Shown: positions 1 through 8,880 of the stretch, piece by piece
Layout: each line of letters begins with the position of its first letter
Numbering within the stretch: position 1 is the stretch's first letter
Source: Daphnia carinata
Lineage: Eukaryota; Arthropoda; Branchiopoda; Diplostraca; Daphniidae
DNA length: 64,000 nt
Direction: 5' to 3'
NCBI RefSeq assembly: GCF_022539665.2
Contig: NC_081335.1
Span: 9,522,449 to 9,586,448, forward strand
Program-made: the position numbers and the translations under genes
Notes under the pieces: generated by a model
The model's database searches: none
What the model saw: only the letters and a program-made list of their open reading frames with translations
What the model was told of the DNA's origin: nothing

Positions 1-596
1 GTCACCAATATCACACCATATTGAACGCGTCCTTTTGATTGGTTAACCGCGTGAAGCCTACAAGCTCCTCCCAATCACGCCACTTTGCAATATGCAAAGT
101 TCCGTGGTTAACCCAGCATCTGAGGAAGATCAGACAAGTTGTTGCAGCCGTGCCGAGTAGTTGCCCTAAGTCATTTTTCCTTGCTTATTTGAGTAGTATT
201 GTGCCTTAATTAATGTTTCAGTAACCAAACCTTTTGAGTAGAAAACTCGTTCTCGTCTTGAGTCTTCTCAGACGTTCTGTGCCAATTCTTGCGTTCCAAA
301 CTCTGTCTGTGTGGAAGCTGAATTCCAAGCTCGTCTTGTGTCATTTTATCTTCCATTCTTTCACTCGTGAGTTCACGGTAAGACCCTGTTTAATTGTTCC
401 TTCTTTTAACTTGTTTTCTGAATGTTTCTTCTCGTCTTTTGTTCTCTTGTCTTTTTATTTCTTATGTCATAATAGCATTCTAACAAATTCGTATAGGTTA
501 TTTTCTATAATAAACACAGACGTCATTGTGGGTAAAACGCCTCGAGTCTTTTTTTGTTAAGGTATTTAGTTTCCTATTTACATTTATTGTCTTAAT
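1..596 (+). repeat. LTR fragment of the A/C Gypsy-like family, plus orientation
   Basis: The sequence aligns by eye along its length with the element A LTR at 24313-25050. Shared blocks include the region near CACGCCACTTTGCAATATGC, the AATAAA polyadenylation-type signal at 509-514, and a splice-donor-like CACGGTAAGA (GT at 378-379). Its 5' end is outside the window. Its 3' end is lost at GTCTTAAT (about 596), where the sequence switches abruptly to the minus-strand protease of element C. ORFs read through it are not meaningful. Confidence 0.75.
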
Positions 597-1319
597 GCCT
601 TATTCGTTCGCTTGCAACATTTCTTTTATTTGTTTCTCTAATTCTTCTTTTTGGCCCTATAAATATTCCTTCAGGTAAATCCATACTCTGGGAAAATAAA
701 AAGAGAGGACTGGTGTCCATAATATTACCAGTCTCCTGAAATGTGGCTTCCACGACTTGAGAAGATCTAGGGGCAATTAAGACCCTTTTAACTAAAGTCA
801 TGGTTGTTTTAACTATTGGCTCTTGGCCGTTCGGTAATAAACCCTCTTGTTTTACTTCTAGTTTACTTTCTGGTCTGTCACGGGCGAGGAATATTGTTTT
901 AGAGCGGCCATCAAAAATAAACTCGTGTTTTTCTGCGGCGTCCAAACCCAATATACATGCTTCAGAAATACCATTCGTGACAATAAATTCTTGGTCTAGT
1001 ATATTGGCGCCGTAAACAACAGGTAGGGAGACTATCCCTAATGTGAACAGTTTCCTATTGTGCACATCGTATAATTCTACGTCAGACTCAGAGCAACTTA
1101 GTTGATGTTCCGACGTTATTTGATTAAAAATATCTATATGTAATAGGCTCCTGGCCGCGCCAGTATCGAATAATACTTTAAACGGAGTATTGTGAATCTT
1201 TACGGAAAGTCGTGGGGCTGCTGATTTACTGAATGCTGTACTTTTTGCGACTGATGATAATGGTTCGGGGCTTACTGACCTATTCTCTGGCGACCCTATT
1301 CTAAGGCCGGCCCTTATTC
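592..1319 (-). pseudogene. pro: Element C protease (retropepsin), truncated
   Basis: Read on the minus strand in the -1 frame relative to gag, this begins in the last codons of gag and contains the aspartic protease active site LFDTGAARSLL (DTG near 1153-1167). A conserved domain resembling the element A protease extension follows (GLDAAEKHEF here, GWDAIQKHGF in A). The apparent start at 1065 is GTG and internal, so the true start is by frameshift from gag. Retropepsins of Gypsy elements cleave Gag-Pol and act as dimers. The frame stops at 592, where an LTR in the opposite orientation cuts the element off; RT, RNase H and integrase are absent. Confidence 0.78.
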
Positions 1320-2552
1320 GTTTCCCTGATTCGTAGCATCCTTAATTTCATTGGACCTTATTAAGTTTTTCTTATTGGGGCAAAATTTCGCTATATGCCC
1401 TAACTGTTGGCAAACATAACAGGTAGGTGGCGTTCCCGGTGTTGTCTGTTGCCTTAGGAATTGGAAGCAAGATTCAATGCTATGGTTTGTGAGTCCGCAG
1501 TTGGAACACCCTGCGGCGTTTTGCGCCGACCTGTTTTGCTGGGAGGGTTGTTGACCTGGGGTGTTTTCGTTGTGTTTACCGAAAGTATTTGTGAAAGGCT
1601 GACGGAACCCATTCATTTGGCCTTGGCGAGTGAAAGTGTTACTTGGGGCGGGGTCTGAGAAGTTGACCTGTTTAGGGGGATAATTGGGGTTGTTTCTTAT
1701 TGGGTAATGGTTTCCATTCTCTTGTCGGAAGTTCGTGCGCATGAGGTTGCCTAGATTCGTAATGACATCCGTTAGGCGGTCGATTTTGTTGTCCAATTCA
1801 GGCGATATGTTTGTTTCTTGTCGAGTAGGTTCCGTGGTGGCTATTTTCAGGCAAGAGGCGATTGAGTTGATATGGTCACTTCGTTTTTCGATTGCGTTTA
1901 ATATTGCTGTATCATTTGGGGTATTTGTCACTGCATTAACAAATATCCGTTTGTCTTTTTCTATTATATCCGACTGGACGCGCTTTGCGTATTTCTGTGT
2001 GATGGACACCAGCTCTTCAAAACTGGACACCATTTTGTGCCTTACGATGTTTTGTAGTTCCGCTTCAAGTCCTTGCAGGAATTTTTGCCTAAGTAATCTT
2101 AGTTGCGTTGTTTGTTCTTCTGGCGTTTCTTGGTAATTGGAGGGATAAGCGCGTTTATAGAGAGTTTTTAGTCTATAGGCGTAATTTAAAATATTCTCTT
2201 TCGGTTTTCGTTGTATTTCGTCGAACTGGATTTGGTAGAAATCGATGTCTTCGGAACCGTGGTAATTTTCTTGGAAGAGTTTTTTTATGTCTTCGTACTC
2301 GTAAGTATCGCTGGATTCCAAGATGTATTGTAACAAGTCATAAGCTTCGCCTGATATTTTAGTTGACAGCATGCTAATTATTTCGGAATTGTCCCAGTTG
2401 GACATGTCGACGACGTTGTCGAAAAGTTTAATCCAACGATTGAAGCGGACGGCGGGACTCCCAGAAAAATTTTGGAGTTGATTCAGCATGGTAATAGCTT
2501 CCCTGCCTTTTCGTTGTTCGGTTTTTCGGTGGGTATTGGGCGGCGATGCCAT
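1314..2552 (-). CDS. gag: Element C Gag (capsid-nucleocapsid)
   Basis: A 412-residue intact ORF with an ATG at 2552. It has a retrotransposon Gag capsid region (FSGSPAVRFNRWIKLFDNVV near residue 30, then helices typical of Gypsy capsids) and a proline/asparagine/glutamine-rich linker. At the C-terminus are two perfect CX2CX4HX4C zinc knuckles, CSNCGLTNHSIESC and CYVCQQLGHIAKFC. Gag packages element RNA into cytoplasmic particles. The start lies 25 nt after the stop of ORF1, which is unusual because gag is normally first. The stop at 1314 is preceded by a GGGAAAC slippery heptamer, so a Gag-Pro fusion is likely. A capsid homologue is in element A. Confidence 0.88.
   Translation of the reverse strand: MASPPNTHRKTEQRKGREAITMLNQLQNFSGSPAVRFNRWIKLFDNVVDMSNWDNSEIISMLSTKISGEAYDLLQYILESSDTYEYEDIKKLFQENYHGSEDIDFYQIQFDEIQRKPKENILNYAYRLKTLYKRAYPSNYQETPEEQTTQLRLLRQKFLQGLEAELQNIVRHKMVSSFEELVSITQKYAKRVQSDIIEKDKRIFVNAVTNTPNDTAILNAIEKRSDHINSIASCLKIATTEPTRQETNISPELDNKIDRLTDVITNLGNLMRTNFRQENGNHYPIRNNPNYPPKQVNFSDPAPSNTFTRQGQMNGFRQPFTNTFGKHNENTPGQQPSQQNRSAQNAAGCSNCGLTNHSIESCFQFLRQQTTPGTPPTCYVCQQLGHIAKFCPNKKNLIRSNEIKDATNQGNE
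1320..1326 (-). promoter_or_regulatory. Candidate -1 ribosomal frameshift heptamer GGGAAAC
   Basis: On the minus strand the gag 3' end reads CAG GGA AAC GAA TAA. The heptamer G GGA AAC matches X XXY YYZ in the gag frame, one sense codon before the stop. The protease frame is the -1 frame and is open from this point. This heptamer type is used by several retroviruses for gag-pro. A downstream pseudoknot was not modelled. Confidence 0.65.
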
Positions 2553-2577
2553 TTCTTGATTGTTCTTGGTATTGAAA

Positions 2578-4458
2578 TTATAGGTCTCTTTTCCCTTGAA
2601 TGAATGCTCTTTGTGTTCGATTGGGGGGGGGGGGTGAGCGATCGCCGTGGAGCCCCCAGGTTTTTGGATTTTCTTCGGTTGTCTTGAAGTCCGTTCCTGT
2701 CGGATACGATGTATGTGTGTCGATTTGGACTAGAGGCTGAGCTCGATTAGTATCAATCCCGAGAGTGTAAGGGTTTTGTATTTCTTGTGGAGGGTAATAA
2801 ACTTGTTGGTTTGTATTTGGGTTCCGAGAAGCTGAACTTTGGCCTTCAATGACGGCGAGAGAACTGTAACGCGGCTGAGGTCTAGCAGTGGTTTGATCAG
2901 TTGGCTGATTCTGGTACAGAATAGCGTGATTGCTATCTGCTGCTTTGTGTTCAGAATCGTTGCAAGGTTTTTGAGTGGCTGTATAAGAGAGTGAATTCCC
3001 TGGTGTGTCGCGCGCTTGGGTTGTGCTTGCTTCTGGAGCACTTCTGTGAATGCTTGTGCTGTTTGCACGAAATGATCCGTTGTTTTGATGAAGTGCAGGA
3101 TAGACTTGGTTTCGGTTAAGGCAGCGGTCACAAATGCACACAAAAGGACTGTCAGATCGTTCACTGCCTGTTTTGCGGTTTGTTGGACTTCCGTAAGTTT
3201 CGTCTTCCCTACGAGTTCGACTAGTTTGCGTAATAGGTCGAAAACGTGAGGTGGAAGTGGAAAGTGGGAGTGTTGGTCGCAAATCTCTAGATGTGCACGC
3301 CGAATGGCCTGTCGCAGGGAGTGAATTTGTTGTTCGGATGGTTTTTCCTCTAGTGTCGTTGTTATATAGGTGAATATTACACTGGCTTGCGGGTATGCCG
3401 GCCGTATACGTAGTAATTCCTGCCGAAGTGTATGGGCGTATTGGTTGTGTAATGTCACGATTCTTGTGGTGATTATCCACTTTTCCATGCGTTGGTTCGG
3501 TTTTTAGGGGGAATTCTATGATATCGCTGCTCTCTTCGTCTCCGCCAATAGCGTTGCTGTGTTGGATTAGAGCCGCAAGGCTGTCGTCGATACCGACGTA
3601 AGGTACAAAAGATATGGGGTTGTTAATGACTTCTATGGTTGAGTTGAGCGTGTGTGATGGAATATTTGTCGGTGGGGTGTTGGTGTCGGTATTTGGTGGT
3701 GCAATGTGGAGGTGACCTGAGAGGCGATCGACTAACTCGAAGAATGAATCGGAAGCTGTAGGGGAAGGGTGTGGAGTGTCGGATATTGTGTTTTTTGTTA
3801 GGTTTTCACTAATAGTTTCGTTCGTTTTTTCTGTGGTGTGATTGTCTACCAAATCGAGATGGGATATGATGGTTTCGTTATTTTCTATGCTGATCTTATT
3901 GACCGGTTCGGTTTCTTCTAAAACCGAATTATTTGTCGGGACGTTGAGTTGTGTTTGGTCTTCTTCGCCAATTACTAGACAGATTTTGGGGGGTTCGCTT
4001 ATGCTAAGTGATTCAGGAATAAGGGCGGTCTGTGTTGCCGGGAGAATAGGGCTTAATTCGGTAGCTATGGTCTCTATCTCCATGTACTCTCCGTGTAGAA
4101 TTTCACGACTTATTGATAAATCAGACTGTTTCGTCGGTGATTTTTTTGGTGAAAAGAAGTTAGCAATCTTTTCTACGAGAGACAGTTCTGTGCTATCGGT
4201 GTCTTGAACGCGTATCCGCTTGGATCGTAAAATAGCCTCTGGGTTATCTACTTGGTTCAAGGGTGCGTAATTGAGTGTAGAACGGGTAGATCTTTTCCGA
4301 AAGGGTAAGGGGTCGAAGGTCGTATAAGTGACAGACTGAGTTAATTCGTTTGTGGAATTGGGGTTATCAAAAATTTCTGTAGAAGTGTCATCAGATTTGC
4401 TAGTTTTTTTGAAAAAGGTACGTTTTGTCTTAGGCTTAGCACCTGTATACAACGACAT
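2578..4458 (-). CDS. Element C ORF1, long unidentified protein upstream of gag
   Basis: About 626 residues from the ATG at 4458, which lies about 20 nt after the primer-binding site; an in-frame TTG sits upstream at 4473. I do not recognise the family. The N-terminal half is basic and serine/threonine-rich and carries FSPKKSPTK, resembling FSPAKSPVK in ORF1 of element A. The C-terminal half is low-complexity, rich in T, S, N, Q and R, and looks disordered. A homopolymer of about 12 G at 2625-2636 encodes a proline run near the C-terminus. A 252-codon ORF overlaps the 3' half in the +1 frame. As the first ORF after the PBS it may be an accessory or matrix-like protein (inference). Confidence 0.7.
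   Translation of the reverse strand: MSLYTGAKPKTKRTFFKKTSKSDDTSTEIFDNPNSTNELTQSVTYTTFDPLPFRKRSTRSTLNYAPLNQVDNPEAILRSKRIRVQDTDSTELSLVEKIANFFSPKKSPTKQSDLSISREILHGEYMEIETIATELSPILPATQTALIPESLSISEPPKICLVIGEEDQTQLNVPTNNSVLEETEPVNKISIENNETIISHLDLVDNHTTEKTNETISENLTKNTISDTPHPSPTASDSFFELVDRLSGHLHIAPPNTDTNTPPTNIPSHTLNSTIEVINNPISFVPYVGIDDSLAALIQHSNAIGGDEESSDIIEFPLKTEPTHGKVDNHHKNRDITQPIRPYTSAGITTYTAGIPASQCNIHLYNNDTRGKTIRTTNSLPATGHSACTSRDLRPTLPLSTSTSRFRPITQTSRTRREDETYGSPTNRKTGSERSDSPFVCICDRCLNRNQVYPALHQNNGSFRANSTSIHRSAPEASTTQARDTPGNSLSYTATQKPCNDSEHKAADSNHAILYQNQPTDQTTARPQPRYSSLAVIEGQSSASRNPNTNQQVYYPPQEIQNPYTLGIDTNRAQPLVQIDTHTSYPTGTDFKTTEENPKTWGLHGDRSPPPPNRTQRAFIQGKRDL
2730..3488 (-). CDS. Element C ORF1b, leucine-rich helical protein overlapping ORF1
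   Basis: A 252-residue ORF with its own ATG at 3488, lying wholly inside ORF1 in the +1 frame (start offset 970 nt from the ORF1 ATG, remainder 1). Unlike the host frame, its composition suggests a folded helical protein: repeated amphipathic leucine-rich stretches such as VFDLLRKLVELVGKT and IHSLIQPLKNLATIL, with few low-complexity runs. Element A has an ORF of the same kind, in the same relative frame and place. It could be translated separately, or by +1 frameshift from ORF1 so that the disordered tail is the shadow. No homology is recognised. Confidence 0.6.
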   Translation of the reverse strand: MEKWIITTRIVTLHNQYAHTLRQELLRIRPAYPQASVIFTYITTTLEEKPSEQQIHSLRQAIRRAHLEICDQHSHFPLPPHVFDLLRKLVELVGKTKLTEVQQTAKQAVNDLTVLLCAFVTAALTETKSILHFIKTTDHFVQTAQAFTEVLQKQAQPKRATHQGIHSLIQPLKNLATILNTKQQIAITLFCTRISQLIKPLLDLSRVTVLSPSLKAKVQLLGTQIQTNKFITLHKKYKTLTLSGLILIELSL

Positions 4459-4477
4459 TGTAAGTGAGTTCAAAAAC

Positions 4478-4489
4478 CGCTGCCACCAG
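4478..4489 (-). promoter_or_regulatory. Primer-binding site of element C
   Basis: Minus strand TGGTGGCAGCGG directly follows the LTR end (TTTACA, two bases between), where a tRNA would prime minus-strand DNA synthesis. The same position in element A reads TGGTGGTAGCAG, followed in both by GTTTTT and GAACTC. I did not assign the tRNA. Confidence 0.6.
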
Positions 4490-4490
4490 A

Positions 4491-5234
4491 TGTAAAGGAG
4501 GACACGACGTTGTCATGTTGCCTCCAATACTGAAAATACAACTAAACGCGGCGCTGCTACTCACAATGTCGTGTACAAATAAGCGTAAGACAATACGTGT
4601 ACGATAGAATAACGTGTATTAAGAGACCACAAGTAGTCAATAGATTGAACAGATCGAAGGCAAGGGCCTACAGTGGCATATCAAGTTACTTGGCTTACAC
4701 GACCAATGGTTAGCTAAGACAAGTAGCGAATATTATTAAGAGAAGACTTACGCTTCAGCTGGAGAGGAGGAGGTAGCGGCTCGGAAGGGCGCTGAAGGTC
4801 TACACGAGATAGTTCTTCCAGGATCGACTAACTACTGTGAGTTGTCGATGGCTTCTTATATGTTAGCCATCGACCGTGAGAGTCCTACGGGACAGTGTTA
4901 ACGGATAGGCGGCGATATCGGGCGATATCGGGTGATTTTGGGCGCAATGAAGAGGTATAGGCGGGCAAATTCGGGCGGTATCGAACGAATTTGGACGATA
5001 GCTAGAAATCGGTCGGGCGGTTTTAGGCCATTTCGGGCAATCTCGGACCAACCGAAATAAATCTATTTTTAGCCAGCGTGCCCAGACATGTCTTCATTAT
5101 TTTTATATTCTTAAGGGAGTTTACAACTAGGTTAGTAAATGAAGGCTCTGAGTAACAAGGGGCTACAGGTATGAGGTTCTAGTCTATTGAGAAAGAAGGT
5201 AAGAAGGGGCTTCGCTAGACGATTCGTTACACAA
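4491..5234 (-). repeat. 5' LTR of element C
   Basis: On the minus strand this begins TGTAACGAATCG and ends TTTACA, matching the family ends TGTAACGAAG...TTTACA, and it directly precedes the PBS. It contains a splice-donor consensus AAGC|GTAAGT on the minus strand (GTAAGT at 4746-4751). At 4900-5045 there is a degenerate GGGCGATATC-like repeat. Its outer end abuts the element A LTR with no gap. Confidence 0.7.
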
Positions 5235-5725
5235 TAACTTTAACTTCTCTCGCTTTGCTTCAGTAGTCAATGCAAGTCTGGACATGATAATTGCAACATC
5301 ATGTACGCAGCTCGGCTGACCCAGATGAACACCTGCAAGCTGATTCATGCAGACGATACGTCATCAATATGACGCCATATTAAACGCGACTTTTAATTGG
5401 TAAGCAGCGTGCAGCCTACAAGCTCCTTCCAATCACGCCACTTTGCAATATGCAAAGTTCCGTGGTTAACCCAGCATCTTAGGAAGATCAGACCAAGATT
5501 TACAGCCGAATACAGTAGTTGCTTAAAGGCATTTCTCTTGCTTTATTTTAGTAGTATTGTGCCTTACTTGATGTTTGTTAACTAAGTTGGTTCAGTTAAA
5601 CTTGTTCAGTCTTGAAGTTATTCACGGCACTCCGCTTGCCTAACCTTACGTATTAAAGCTCTTGTTGTGTACCGCTCGTGTGGAAGCTGAATACCAAGTT
5701 GGTCTTGTGTCGTTTATCTTCCATT

Positions 5726-6507
5726 TGTAACGAAGTCATAAAATACAATTTTTATTGAATTATATTGTGTCTTGATTGTTTGTCATATTAATTTAATTAT
5801 ATATTACATCCGTTGCCCTTATGCATTATAAATATCATAATTCAAGTGTTGTTGCCCTTTCGTTGAATTCTATTTCTACATTATACCTTGTGTCCTACTT
5901 ATTACCGATTGGATGAATCTTCATGCGTAGGACATCGCGCCATGTATTTCCGTGAATACGAAAATGCTGCTGCGTGCGACATCCGGAGATCATCTGTTGG
6001 AAATGCTATGTTTCCCTCAAATGTGTAAAAGTATAAAAGAATGCCCTTTTGTTCCCAAAAGTTAGTCTTCTTCCTTTCTTATCTTGGTAATAGCTCTTGT
6101 TCAAGTTCCAGTTTCAAGTGCTGTCGCATCCATAAGTGCTGTTCAATTCATCAAACTTAGTGAGTTTAATTTATATCTTATTCAACTTTATTGTGAGTGT
6201 TTCTCATCGCTTCCTGTGCGACTGGCGACCGAATTACCTTTACTTTTCCCGTACAACATTTACCATCTCCATTCTATCTTCGCCACGGCGGTAAGACCAA
6301 ATTCGCATAACTCTACTTTCTATTCCCGTTTCCCATTTATGCACTATAACTGTGTATTCCTTTGTTATTCATTTGGCCTATTAGAATAAAATATATTCGA
6401 CATTGTGGTAATGCCTTCCGAGTTCATTTATTATATTATTATCATTTATTATCATTTCTTGTCTTAATAAAGTAAAGTCATTCTTCTCAGAAGAAGAATG
6501 CTTTACA
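5726..6507 (+). mobile_element. Solo LTR of a related family inserted in the element A 5' LTR
   Basis: It starts TGTAACGAAGTC and ends GAATGCTTTACA, the same termini as the A/C family. The 4-bp duplication CATT lies at 5722-5725 and 6508-6511; removing the insert restores the LTR sequence CTTCCATTCTTTCACTCG. A TATA-like stretch (GTATAAAAG) occurs near 6030. No internal genes, so this is a recombined solo LTR of 782 bp. Confidence 0.85.
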
Positions 6508-6534
6508 CATTCTTTCACTCGTGAGGTCACGGTA

Positions 6535-7765
6535 TGTCGGAAAATCCGACGTCCAACACTGTCCAAGGGGACGGTGAAGAGACAGATGAGTAGAAGCGGA
6601 GATGCGGGGCACTCGGTACCGAAGAGTCGGTTGCCGGGGTAAGTCCATCATGAAGCGGGAACTAACCAAGAAGTTCCCGGCGATGGTAAGAGAAGTACCG
6701 GTGGACGGCAATAGACGAATTGTAAGCGGGACTTGACGCTAGAAATCCCGACGATAGAAGTTGGAGAAGGATGACTATAATATTTTAATAACCTGACGTA
6801 GTTTACAGCTATGTAGGGCGGTCTCTATCAAGCAATGGTAGAAATGATTATTAAAGACCGTCGTGACTGGAGCCTGTTTTAGCCCAGATGGTGGAGGTTG
6901 GTGCCGGAGGATGAATCGACAGAGGGTTGGTCAAGGAGAGTTGGAGGTTGGAGACAAGCTGCGAATCCTGCGGCTAAAACGGGTGAAGGCACCGTGGTGA
7001 CACCTACGCCAGCGTTGATATTTATGTTATTCTATTGTATATATTAGTTAACGGTGTTTGTAAATGGAGTATATAAAGGCCGGTTTTGACCGAATGTAAT
7101 ACACACGAGTTGTTGATGTAAGCCCCCGGAGTCGGCTCTTCATTTCTGCTGGTAGCTACTATCAAGTCTTCCTATTGTTATCACTTGTGTTGCTGCCCGT
7201 CGCAACTGGCCGTCTTCATCTGTCCGGCCGTGATACGCTGCTGCCGCCCGTCAGCCCTCTTCGTTTGCCCGACTCTTTTCTCCACGGCTACAACGAAGTT
7301 TCTAGTGGGAATCTTCCTGCAACAACTCTCATCCGGATCGGATCCTGTTTTGCCGTCGCTTCACTTGAGGACTCATTCGACCCGGGGGCATTCTACGCCA
7401 AGGATTACAAGTAATCTAGCGTTTGTTATTCGTGTCCGTCATATCGGCCGCGCCTTGTCCTGGCCTCATAATTTAGATCGTTGGACGGTGAGATCCGTCC
7501 TGCCGGTCTCGTCACGGTCCAGCCCGCCAAGTCATATTGGCCGCGCCTTGTCCCGGCTTTCTAATTGAGATCGTTGGACGGTGAGATCCGTCCTGCCGGC
7601 CTCGCCGCGGTCCAGCCACGCCAAGTCATTGTAGCACGGTCCCCCACCGGCTGCCCAGACGTGACGCGGCTATTACGCTGGGATTCAGAGATCCCCAGCC
7701 ACTACTTTACGCTGAGCCAGCAGACTCCGGCATTTGAGAACGCCCGGCCAAGGGGCAACTCTCAA
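6535..7765 (+). mobile_element. Second insertion in the element A 5' LTR, probable solo LTR
   Basis: It begins TGTCGGAAAATCCGAC after ACGGTA (6529-6534), and ACGGTA recurs at 7766-7771, so it is a 1.2-kb insertion with a 5-6 bp duplication. It contains a strong TATA-type core (GTATATAAAGG near 7070) and CACACGAGTTGTTG downstream, as expected of an LTR promoter. The 3' end is CTCAA rather than a clean CA, so the exact edge is uncertain. It is not related by eye to the A/C LTRs. Open frames at 7175-7897 look incidental. Confidence 0.65.
7438..7624 (+). repeat. Tandem duplication, about 93-bp unit, two copies
   Basis: Units start at GTCATATCGGCCGCGCC (7438) and GTCATATTGGCCGCGCC (7531) and share GATCGTTGGACGGTGAGATC. 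They lie in the 3' part of the solo LTR. Confidence 0.8.
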
Positions 7766-7980
7766 ACGGTAAGACCCTGTTCTAATTGTTCCTTCTTTTT
7801 AACTTGTTTCTCGAATGTTTATTCTCATCTTTTGTTCGCTTACCTTTCTGATTCTTATGTCTTAGCTTATAATAAACACATACATCATTGTGGGTAAAAC
7901 GCCTCTTGAGCTTAGTGTATTTTCTTATAGTCTTAATTACGTAAAGTCGATCTTCCCACACGGGAAGATGCTTTACATTA

Positions 7981-7992
7981 TGGTGGTAGCAG
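7981..7992 (+). promoter_or_regulatory. Primer-binding site of element A
   Basis: TGGTGGTAGCAG lies three bases after the LTR end (TTTACA, 7977), in the position and with the sequence type seen in element C (TGGTGGCAGCGG). Confidence 0.6.
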
Positions 7993-8312
7993 TTTTTCGA
8001 ACTCGATCACAATGATGGATGATGTTATTACTGGCGGACATAAGATTTCTCTCACTCCTGCCAGCACCCCACTTGTTTCCCTAACGCCAGAGGTACAAAT
8101 TAACAACGACACAATCTCCAAGTTAATTGATTTTGAAAAGTTATCAGCCCCTGCTCCGTCCACGTCAGATAAGGTTCAGGGTTGTGAAACGTCAGAGGTA
8201 GAAACCGAGGCCATTAAGAAGTCAGCTTCTCCCGTTTTGAAACATAAAATACCGACGGAAAATACTCAGTTAAGTAAATTAAGATCGAATCCCGCTTACG
8301 AAGAGGTGGTTC

Positions 8313-8506
8313 TGTGATGACTCCGTTTAGCATTAACCCGTGGTAGCCACCAAGCGGCCAAGGTAAACGGTAATCATCGTAAGAGATCCCACCTCACACG
8401 GGAAATCAGTCTGGTATGATCTAATACAAGTATCACACACCAATTCAACTCTCACCTCCCTCTCTTATTTCACTACTATTCGGCGCAGCCTGAATAGGTG
8501 ATCACA
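8313..8506 (+). repeat. 5' LTR of element B
   Basis: 194 bp, TGTGATGACT...GATCACA, with target duplication GGTTC immediately upstream. Confidence 0.92.
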
Positions 8507-8518
8507 TGGCGCAGATGG
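8507..8518 (+). promoter_or_regulatory. Primer-binding site of element B
   Basis: TGGCGCAGATGG directly abuts the 5' LTR. It differs from the TGGTGG... sites of elements A and C, so a different primer tRNA is implied. Confidence 0.65.
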
Positions 8519-8880
8519 TAAACTGATCAAGACAAGATCTTTATTTCCACCAAAGGACAGATACGTACCTCCACTCACAAAACTTACGATAATTCATCCA
8601 TCAAGACTCTGCCTGAAATTCTCTCTCTGGTGTACCTCATCGTTCGAGTCAAAGCGGTGTATTTTTTTCCTACCAACTCGGCTACCCCGCTCGTCCTCCC
8701 GCTGTAGCAGCGACGTTCACAGCCGGTACGGGCGATCGAGACACAGCCTTCCCCCTTCACGCGTTCGATCGCGACGCGCACGTGTGTAGCCTGGGGCGCC
8801 GCCCGAACACGCGAGCTTGCGTTCGTTCTCAGCCGTGAGCCCACTTTATCGGCACACATCGGCTAACGTAAGGCATCATT

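Larger units (their letters stand above)
5235..7977 (+). repeat. 5' LTR of element A, split by two solo LTRs
   Basis: The native parts are 5235-5725, about 6508-6534 and 7766-7977, together about 730 bp against 738 bp for the 3' LTR. The ends match the 3' LTR (CAATAACTTTAAC at the start, GGGAAGATGCTTTACA at the end). The first bases expected (TGTAACGAAGCC...) are missing and replaced by the end of the element C LTR. The donor-like GGTAAGACC sits at 7768-7776, and an AATAAA-type signal is near 7871. Confidence 0.75.

Noticed and set aside
234-560. 108-codon plus-strand ORF
   Set aside because: It lies in LTR sequence and recurs only as broken frames in the other LTR copies.
1461-2136. Plus-strand ORFs opposite gag of element C
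   Set aside because: Antisense shadows of gag; composition follows the coding strand.
7175-7897. Overlapping 79-127-codon ORFs in the solo LTR
   Set aside because: They run through a tandem duplication and non-coding LTR sequence with no family motif.
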